Of a stretch of DNA of 64,000 nucleotides, positions 57,493 through 64,000 are shown piece by piece. The DNA is from Neobacillus pocheonensis. GTDB lineage: Bacteria; Bacillota; Bacilli; Bacillales; Cytobacillaceae. The DNA lies in assembly GCA_023702235.1 (NCBI GenBank), contig JAMQCR010000001.1, forward strand, positions 3,348,001 to 3,412,000. Direction: 5' to 3'. The position numbers and the translations under genes are program-made. Within the stretch, counting starts at the first letter, position 1, and each line of letters opens with the position of its first letter. The notes below the pieces were generated by a model. It searched no databases and was not told the DNA's origin. It worked only from the letters and a program-made list of their open reading frames with translations.

Positions 57493-57810
57493 GAAAAAAG
57501 TAATAAAAAAGTAATAATCAGAACATTTACAAAATTCGATTATTCATTTATAATAAGCTTAACCTTTCAAAAAGGAGGGCAGTAATCAATCTGCTAACCA
57601 TTTATTATTTTAAGGAGGTTGGGATTCTCGTCTTATTATGAAATTCAACACTCGTGTTATTCAAATTTATAACTAAACATGAAGGTTGGTGATTGATGGT
57701 CCCAAGTAAAGCGATTGATTTTAACCCTAAGCTTGAAAATATATAATACATTATTACACAGCACAACTGTTACATCTTACATCGAAAAAACACAATGAAT
57801 GAATGTTCCT
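57493..57810. other. Gene-poor stretch with orphan ribosome sites
   Basis: No full gene. Good Shine-Dalgarno-like words (AAGGAGG at ~57572 and ~57613) and very short ORFs (for instance 57695 to ~57746 on +, MVPSKAIDFNPKLENI) suggest decayed gene starts. Nothing else is supported. Confidence 0.4.
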
Positions 57811-57854
57811 AAAAAAAGAGACTCTGGGCCATCTGGCACAGAGTCTCTTTTTTA
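57811..57854 (-). terminator. Terminator of the Ca2+/H+ exchanger gene
   Basis: Perfect 15-bp stem AAAAAAGAGACTCTG/CAGAGTCTCTTTTTT, 12-nt loop; 11 nt past the corrected stop at 57865. Confidence 0.9.
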
Positions 57855-57864
57855 TTGGCTTTTG

Positions 57865-58915
57865 TTATAACAAAAAGAATCCAATTCCCATGATTACATA
57901 TGCCGCTATTAACGTTAGCCTTCGAACCAATTCGATTCGCCATCATTGGAAATCACAACGATCAACAATACCGATGAAGCCATCGCAATTAACTCCTGCC
58001 AGCTGAATAGCAGCGGCATGGCGGTGTGAAAAAAAGGGAAATAATCACAAGCACTGGTGCTACGAACATGGCCACTTGAAGAGTAGAGCCGATAGCAATT
58101 TCTACAGCGACATCCATTTTATTTTTATGGGCCATTAAAATGGCTGATGCGTGTTCAGCGGCATTCCCAACAATGGCTACAATAATGACCCCAATAAACA
58201 ACTCTGACCAGCCAAACGATGCAGCAACAAATTCAAAGGTATGAACGAGATGCTCTGAAATATAAGCAACCACAACCGTTGCAATCGCGAGAATGGAGAT
58301 TGCTTTCACTTTCCCCCACTCCGGTTCTTCATGGTCCTCAGTTTCTGTATCATGCTGATAAACTCCACGATGGGTAACGAGTTTAAAGAATAAAGCGGCA
58401 AGATAAAGGATTATGAGAATAATTGATATTCCCACACTCAATGTGATTTTTTTTGGCTCATTCATGTTCATCGAGAAAACTTCTGGAATCACAAAGGCAA
58501 TGATTACAGCAAACATAAGTAGCCCTGAATTATGCCGGGCATCATACACATTGAATTCCTGGCGTTTGTATTTAAAGCCGCCAATAAAAAACGATAGTCC
58601 GGCAACTAGTAACAAGTTTCCAAGTACAGAACCAGTTAATGAAGCAAGTACAACTCCGACTAAACCTGCCTTTAGGGCAAAAACGGAAATAATTAATTCA
58701 ACGGCATTTCCAAAAGTGGCATTTAACAGACCGCCAACCCTCGGTCCTGCAACAATGGCCAAGCTTTCTGTTGCTCTGCCCATAAAGCTAGCTAACGCAA
58801 TAATAGTTAAACAATAAATTATAAATAAGACAATACTCGACCAATGTAAAAACGTCCCGATAATGGATAGTGGAACTCCAATTATTGTCATGAGCATAAA
58901 AATCTTGTTTGTCAC
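57865..58915 (-). CDS. chaA: Calcium/proton exchanger, ChaA/YfkE (CAX family), two frameshifts
   Basis: About 350 residues and eleven membrane helices when restored. GTG start at 58915 follows AGGGAGGG. The two conserved CAX repeats are seen: GGLLNATFGNAVELIIS (first) and IVGNAAEHASAILMAHK (second), each with the ion-binding Asn/Glu. The frame then fails in FFTPPCRC. One base lost at 58020-58021 (CCGCCATGCC) restores PPMPLLFSWQELIAMASSVL, and a second at 57919-57920 (GAAGGCTAAC) restores WFEGLTLIAAYVIMGIGFF, ending with TAA at 57865-57867. YfkE of B. subtilis is a structurally studied H+/Ca2+ antiporter, and the neighbours match. Confidence 0.9.
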
Positions 58916-59143
58916 CGCATTCCCTCCCTCTACTAGTTTTTATCCAGGCTCTAGTTCTAATACATTTTTCTTTTCTAAATATTCCATAATTACCCTAAAT
59001 ATTTCTGCATTGTGATTCAACTATTTTCCCTATACTGAAAAGCTTTATTATAATTTTTCTTGCAAATGCAAAGTTTTGTAGGTTACCATTATTTCGTAAC
59101 TATTTGAAATACTTGAATTATGTAATTGAGAAAGGAATAATTA

Positions 59144-60328
59144 GTGTTTTTTATGAATAAGAACAATCTTCGTTTCTGGATATTAGTCAGTATTGTCGCC
59201 ATTTCAGGATTTTCACAAGGAATGCTACTCCCACTCATAGCAGTAATATTTGAAAAGAGTGGTGTTCCTGCTTCTTTAAATGGTTTAAATGCAACAGCAC
59301 TCTACATAGGAATTCTTCTCGTTTCCCCTTTTATGGAGTTGCCTTTACGCAAATACGGCTATAAACCAATTATTATTGTTGGTGGCGGGCTCGTCATTGT
59401 TTCACTGGCTTTATTTCCATTATGGAATGCCTTTTGGTTTTGGTTTGGTTTGAGATTATTAATCGGAATTGGAGACCACTCTCTTCATTTTGCCACTCAG
59501 ACCTGGATTACCTCATTCTCCCCAAACCACAAGCGTGGCCGCAATATTTCTTTATATGGTTTATTTTTTGGAATTGGCTTTGCAACAGGTCCATTGATGA
59601 CCCCATTAGTTAAGGTAAATGAATCACTGCCCTTTATCGTATCCTCGCTTCTTTGTTTAGTAGGTTGGTTCTTTTTATTTGCATTGAAAAATGAATATCC
59701 GGAGCAAGAGGTTTCAATCAATTCATTCCTTGAAACCATTAAGCGATTCAAGCACGCTTTTAAATATGGCTGGGTTGCGTTCTTACCCCCATTTTCATAT
59801 GGATTTTTAGAATCCTCCTTAAACGGCATCTTTCCTGTTTATGCATTAAGAATGAATATTGATGTAGCTAGCGTCTCACTCGTTTTATCTGCTTTTGCCA
59901 TTGGCAGTATTGTGACCCAGCTGCCTCTAGGGTTATTAAGTGACAGGTTAGGTCGGAGGAATATATTAATAACTGTTCTTTTCCTGGGATTTTTCTGTTT
60001 TACAGCAGCAAGTTTACTCGAGCATTTTTTCATCGGTCTTTTCTTATCTCTTTTAATCGCAGGAATGTTCGTTGGTTCTACCTTCTCTCTTGGCATTAGT
60101 TATATGACTGATTTAGTACCGAAAAATTTATTGCCAACGGGAAATTTACTTTGTGGGATCTTTTTTAGTATGGGCAGCTTGAGCGGACCGATAATTGGAG
60201 GCTTATTTATTCAATTTTTCCACCATATCAGCTTCTTTTTCATCATAAGTACAATGCTCCTAGTTTTATCAATCACAATCTCTGCTTTTGGAAAAAGGAC
60301 CTTTTCAAGGGTTGAGCAACAGAGTTAA
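59144..60328 (+). CDS. yfkF: MFS transporter, YfkF-like
   Basis: A 394-residue major facilitator with twelve predicted helices. GTG at 59144 has AAAGGA 7 nt upstream; an ATG at 59153 is the alternative. The MFS loop motif between helices 2 and 3 is LRKYGYKPIIIVGG, and the matching one in the second half is LSDRLGRRNILIT. Probably a drug or metabolite exporter; specificity cannot be predicted. Divergent from the Ca2+/H+ exchanger gene, as yfkF is from yfkE in B. subtilis. Confidence 0.85.
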   Translation: MFFMNKNNLRFWILVSIVAISGFSQGMLLPLIAVIFEKSGVPASLNGLNATALYIGILLVSPFMELPLRKYGYKPIIIVGGGLVIVSLALFPLWNAFWFWFGLRLLIGIGDHSLHFATQTWITSFSPNHKRGRNISLYGLFFGIGFATGPLMTPLVKVNESLPFIVSSLLCLVGWFFLFALKNEYPEQEVSINSFLETIKRFKHAFKYGWVAFLPPFSYGFLESSLNGIFPVYALRMNIDVASVSLVLSAFAIGSIVTQLPLGLLSDRLGRRNILITVLFLGFFCFTAASLLEHFFIGLFLSLLIAGMFVGSTFSLGISYMTDLVPKNLLPTGNLLCGIFFSMGSLSGPIIGGLFIQFFHHISFFFIISTMLLVLSITISAFGKRTFSRVEQQS

Positions 60329-60443
60329 GAAAAGAAGAAACCAATCCGTCTATTAATTTATGGAGCATTTCCGTATCTTACGCATAAAATATATGGTAAA
60401 ATTGAATAAATATATTGAATAAAAATTTACTTTAGAGAAACTC

Positions 60444-60479
60444 GCTGTCATCGATTGATGACAGCTTTCGTGTTTTTTA
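60444..60479 (+). terminator. Terminator after the MFS gene
   Basis: Perfect 9-bp stem GCTGTCATC/GATGACAGC, loop GATT, then TTTCGTGTTTTTT. Confidence 0.75.
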
Positions 60480-60531
60480 AGGGTATTGAAGATGATTATT
60501 TTTCTCAATAAGAAATCTTGGAGGGGATATG

Positions 60532-62447
60532 ATGAGTTCTGAAGCAAAGTCTTTAGCTAAAGGAATACAGGATGTAGGATTCATTGAAAAAACAAAACCT
60601 TATTTAGAACTAATTGCCGCAGCTTTAAGTGGTCTATTGATTGCGGCTGGTTGGTTATTAAATAAATATGATTTTGGAGCAGATTCCATTATCGCTTACC
60701 TATTCGCATTTGTGATCGGGGGATTTGCTAAAGCAAAAGAGGGCATTGAAGAAACGTATGAAAATAAAGAATTAAACGTGGAGATGCTGATGATTTTTGC
60801 TGCAGTTGGCTCTGCGATCATTGGTTACTGGACAGAAGGTGCAGTGCTCATTTTTATCTTTGCCGTTAGTGGAGCATTAGAGACCTATGCCATGAATAAA
60901 AGCCATAAGGAAATTTCATCTCTAATGGAGCTGCAGCCCGAGGAAGCCCTTCTCATATCTGATGGCATTGAAAAAAGAGTTTCTGTAGCAATGCTTCAAG
61001 TTGGGGACGAAATTCTTGTTAAACCGGGTGAACGGGTACCTTCAGATGGAATAATCATTAAAGGACAAACGAATATTGATGAGGCAGCCATAACAGGTGA
61101 GTCAATGCCCGTATCAAAAGGTGATCAGGACGAAGTGTTTGCCGGAACTGTAAACATGACCGGTTCGATTACAGTTCAAGTTTCGAAAGCCAATGAAGAT
61201 ACTCTTTTTCAAAAAATTATTCAGCTCGTTCAATCAGCCCAAAGTGAAAAATCACCTTCACAGCTATTTATTGAACGTTTTGAAGGAACATATGTTAAAG
61301 TCGTTCTTGCCGTGGTCTTATTAATGTTCTTCGTTCCACATTTTTTACTAGGCTGGAGCTGGCATGAATCATTCTATCGTGCGATGATTTTACTGGTTGT
61401 TGCTTCACCATGTGCCCTTGTTGCTTCCATCATGCCTGCGACATTATCAGCGATTTCCAATGGTGCAAAGCATGGCATATTAGTAAAAGGCGGGGTACAT
61501 CTTGAAAATCTAAGCCATTTAGAAGCCATTGCTTTCGATAAAACGGGAACATTAACAAAAGGAAAACCGGAAGTAACCGAAGTAATCGTGAAGGACGGGT
61601 TTGAAAAAGAACATCTCTTATGGATTACAGCGTCCATCGAAAATCATTCCAATCACCCACTTGCACAAGCAATTGTAAAATACGCAAAACTGAATATCGA
61701 ACAAGAGCTCATTCATCCTGATAGCCTTGAAGATGTACCTGGTTGGGGTATAAGAGCAGTAATCCGCGGAGAACAGTGGAAAATAGGCAAAGCAGATTTT
61801 GTTGGAAAGGGAGAGGCCGAGGCATTCACAAATGTCTTAGACAAAGATATAGCGAGCCAAGGAAATACCCTTGTATATGTCCAAATAAACGAAACACTCG
61901 TCGCCATGATTTCCTTAAGGGATGTTGTTCGCGAAGAAACAAAAATGGCCATCGATGATTTAAAAGGAAAGGAATCTATACGGTCATGTTAACGGGGGAC
62001 AGTGAAAAGACGGCCAGAGCGATTGCGGCTGAAAGCCATGTCGATCAATATTTCGCTGAATGCTTACCTGAAGAGAAAGTGGAACAGCTAAAAAAATTAA
62101 AGGAAAAATTCAAAACGGTAGCAATGGTTGGTGATGGGATTAATGATGCACCGGCACTAGCGCTTGCGAATATTGGAATTGCAATGGGTGAAGGAACAGA
62201 TGTAGCCCTTGAAACAGCTGATGTTGTGCTGATGAAAAATGACCTGCCACGGATTGCTGAAGCGATTCGACTTTCTGAGCGGATGAACAAAATTATTAAA
62301 CAAAATGTGGTCTTCTCCATTTCTGTGATCATGCTGTTAATTGCATCAAATTTCTTTCAGATTCTTGATTTGCCCTATGGAGTAATTGGTCATGAAGGAA
62401 GCACCATCCTTGTGATTCTAAATAGCCTGAGGCTGTTAAAATCTTAA
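60532..62447 (+). CDS. pfeT: P1B-4 type metal-transporting ATPase, PfeT/ZosA-like, frameshifted
   Basis: About 638 residues. The second ATG (60532) sits 7 nt after GGAGG. There is no N-terminal metal-binding (HMA) domain and the helix-4 metal motif is SPC (VVASPCALVAS), the marks of P1B-4 pumps; cadmium/zinc pumps have CPC. Also seen: TGES actuator loop, phosphorylated Asp in FDKTGTLTKGKP, and HP in NHPLAQAIV. The frame breaks at AAAGGAATC (61971-61972); one G restored gives GKGIYTVMLTGDSEKTARA and continues through GDGINDAPALA to the stop. B. subtilis PfeT, same architecture and size, exports Fe2+ under PerR control; I saw no PerR box here. Database names saying cadmium pump would be misleading. 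Confidence 0.88.
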
Positions 62448-62463
62448 TTCTCATAAAGACCTA

Positions 62464-62497
62464 AAAGGCGGGTGAAAAATTTCACCCGGTCTTTTTA
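62464..62497 (+). terminator. Bidirectional terminator after pfeT
   Basis: Stem GGCGGGTGAAA/TTTCACCCGGTC-like (CGGGTGAAA/TTTCACCCG perfect) then CTTTTTATT; lies between pfeT and the convergent 34-codon gene. Confidence 0.85.
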
Positions 62498-62602
62498 TTA
62501 ATGATAACCATTCGATCCATTTGCGGATCCTGATGTTTTATGCTTCGGACGAGCTTTCCCTTTTTGTTTTGTGCCGCCATCTTTTTTTGTTTGTTTTGTC
62601 AT
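62498..62602 (-). CDS. Small basic 34-residue peptide
   Basis: MTKQTKKDGGTKQKGKARP begins this peptide, ending ANGSNGYH. GGGAGG lies ~9 nt before the ATG and a terminator follows the stop directly, which makes it credible despite its size. Very Lys/Gly/Thr/Gln-rich with no hydrophobic segment, like small spore proteins (SspP/SspL type composition), but I recognise no family. Not overlapping any other gene. Confidence 0.6.
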   Translation of the reverse strand: MTKQTKKDGGTKQKGKARPKHKTSGSANGSNGYH

Positions 62603-62706
62603 CGTGAAAACCTCCCTTTTTATTGTTTACTCCCCAATCATAGTTTGAACAAATAGGTAGTTTTCATAAAGGGAAATGAAGGAATAAAGTGAAACCCCCA
62701 ACATTT

Positions 62707-63542
62707 TTAGCACTTCGTCCGATTTTCCAAACTATAAAAAGCATTAATTTCCCCACCAAGTATAATAATGAAAGCGGATATATATAGCCAGGTCATTAAG
62801 ACTATGATCGCTCCGATACTTCCATACATAAAAGAAAAACTGTTAAAATTCGCAACGTAAAAAGATAATCCTAATGACGAGATTATCCAGCCAATGGTTG
62901 CAAATGCTGCTCCGGGGAAAGCACTCCGGCAACGTAATTTTATATTTGGGGCAACCCAATAAAGACCTGTGAAAATAAGAAACAATATAATCGCACTAAC
63001 AAGCCAGCTTAATGTATCCCAAACCTGAATAAATTCCTTCTTAAAGCCAAATTGAGAAAACAAAAAGATACCAATTTCCCTTCCGAATACCGGTAGAATA
63101 AGTGCTAAGATAAACACAAAAATCATTCCAAAGGTCAGGAGGATTGCCATACCTTGAGAAACAATATATGAGCGGCTTTCCTTCACATCGTATGCTTTAT
63201 TTAAAGCAATTACAATTGCATTTATTCCTGCGGATGCTGACCAGATAGTTCCAATAATCCCAAAGGAAAGTAAGCCCCCATTTCGATGGCTCATCATTTC
63301 ATTTATATTCTTTTCAATTAAATTCATTGCCTCAGCTGGCGCAAAGCCTCTTATCATTCCAAGTATATCCTGGTTTTCAATGGGAATGTAAGGAAGAACA
63401 GTAAATAGTACGATGAGCAGTGGAAACAGTGAAAGGAGAAAAAATAGGCTAGCTGTGCGGATAATCCTGGGAGATCATCCTCTTCAATTCGGTGCCATAG
63501 CAATTTTACCAAAGAGGAACGAACATTCCCTACTCTTTCCAT
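62707..63542 (-). CDS. yfkH: YihY/YfkH family membrane protein, frameshifted
   Basis: About 278 residues with six helices. ATG at 63542 (MERVGNVRSSLVKLL) follows AAAGGAGAAG by ~5-8 nt. The frame fails after SAQLAYFF; one T lost in the T6 run (63439-63444) restores AYFFLLSLFPLLIVLFTVL and continues PYIPIENQDILGMIRGFAPAE to the stop at 62707. Family features seen: GIIGTIWSASAGINAIVIALN and TGLYWVAPNIKL. Old names call it ribonuclease BN, which is wrong for this family; function is not established. Lies 13 nt after the YtxH-like gene, so probably cotranscribed. Confidence 0.88.
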
Positions 63543-63555
63543 TTCCACTTCTCCT

Positions 63556-63936
63556 TTATTGTTTAATTAAATCATTGTCATCTTCTTCAATAATTTCCTC
63601 CAAGAGAGCTGTTTCTTTGCTCTCGGAAAAAGCATTCTTTGTTTCCTTCAACCTATCCGTCACCTGTGGAGTTAATTCCGTCAATTCATCCACTTTTCCT
63701 ACTATGTAGTTGATATCTTCACTAACCTGCTCAACTGTTGTTTTAATTTTTACTGCTGTTCTCTTCACCTTCTTGGATATTTCGCCTGGATTTCGCAAAA
63801 TATGAGATACCTGACTAGATGCATTTTGAAGATTTTCCCTCATTACACTACGGGTATGTTTGTCCAATAAGCTTATCGTGCCACCCGCGATTGCTCCAAG
63901 TAACATCCCTTTCCAAAATTGATTCTTCCTCGTCAT
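63556..63936 (-). CDS. YtxH-like membrane-anchored coiled-coil protein
   Basis: A 126-residue protein. ATG at 63936 (MTRKNQFWKGMLLGAIAGG) follows GGAGAGG; an in-frame ATG eleven codons earlier lacks a good site. One N-terminal glycine-rich membrane segment (FWKGMLLGAIAGGTISLL) then a long amphipathic helical region with heptads (VKRTAVKIKTTVEQVSEDI) and an acidic tail (LLEEIIEEDDNDLIKQ). This is the layout of YtxH-type proteins, often stress linked, without a biochemical role. Upstream of yfkH on the same strand. Its own promoter would be at the window edge. Confidence 0.75.
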   Translation of the reverse strand: MTRKNQFWKGMLLGAIAGGTISLLDKHTRSVMRENLQNASSQVSHILRNPGEISKKVKRTAVKIKTTVEQVSEDINYIVGKVDELTELTPQVTDRLKETKNAFSESKETALLEEIIEEDDNDLIKQ

Positions 63937-64000
63937 CTTAACCTCTCCATCCTCAACAATATTAATCATAATTTTATCTTAATGAAAATAATACCAAACA

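Noticed and set aside
60532..62447. Cadmium-transporting ATPase CadA
   Set aside because: No N-terminal HMA domain and SPC instead of CPC; fits the PfeT/ZosA group better.
62707..63542. Ribonuclease BN
   Set aside because: The YihY family was misnamed; real RNase BN is a different protein.

Overview
The window comes from a low-GC, endospore-forming Firmicute of the Bacillaceae (Bacillus/Neobacillus-like; species not resolvable by eye). Evidence: three small spore-protein-type genes (sspE, sspK and other short ones), a GerAB-type germinant permease, PdaA-type cortex deacetylase, FabL, GlcT with a ribonucleic antiterminator, AhrC-type ARG boxes, an S-box (SAM-I) riboswitch, and blocks whose gene content matches Bacillus subtilis ygaE-ygaB/sspE/fabL/yfhS-yfhD and yfkD-yfkH. 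No tRNA, rRNA, transposase, phage gene or CRISPR array was seen.

Layout. 1-2 kb: 3' part of glutamate synthase large subunit. 2-14 kb: conserved housekeeping/spore block (ygaE, ygaD, ygaC, ygaB, sspE, fabL, yfhS, mutY, yfhP, sspK, yfhH, an SDR, recX, yfhF, yfhE, yfhD). 13.97-14.15 kb: a dense, co-oriented cluster of DnaA boxes away from any origin gene. 14-18 kb: M20 peptidase and two glycosyltransferases (one CgeD-like, one fused to a LamG-like domain). 18-32 kb: amino-acid block on the minus strand, argC-argJ-argB-argD-carA-carB-argF then argG-argH, and hom under a SAM riboswitch; ARG boxes precede argC and argG and a cre box lies upstream of argC. 32-38 kb: complete Dpp/Opp-type peptide ABC operon. 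38-40 kb: ammonium transporter preceded by a coiled-coil gene. 41-44.6 kb: glcT and a crr-nagE type PTS operon with its RAT/terminator. 45-50.8 kb: GerAB permease, chrA pair, selO, YgjP-like metalloprotease. 50.8-56.3 kb: DUF1456 gene, RlmCD-type RNA methyltransferase, monooxygenase-like small protein, pdaA, class I fumarase. 56.4-64 kb: yfkD, Ca2+/H+ exchanger, MFS transporter, P1B-4 metal ATPase (PfeT-like), yfkH and a YtxH-like gene.

The most striking property is technical or evolutionary: about 21 sites where a conserved protein continues in another frame after a 1-2 nt indel (ygaC, yfhP, yfhF twice, LamG-GT2, argH, carA, dppB, dppF, amtB and its upstream gene, chrA, selO, ygjP-like, monooxygenase, pdaA, Ca2+/H+ exchanger twice, pfeT, yfkH, probably recX). 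Nearly all are losses, and about half fall at GGCC or GGGCC. Uncorrected long-read consensus error, perhaps tied to a modified GGCC-type motif, is the simplest reading; I therefore give full-length spans for these genes. The best biological lead is the DnaA-box cluster at 13968-14148.
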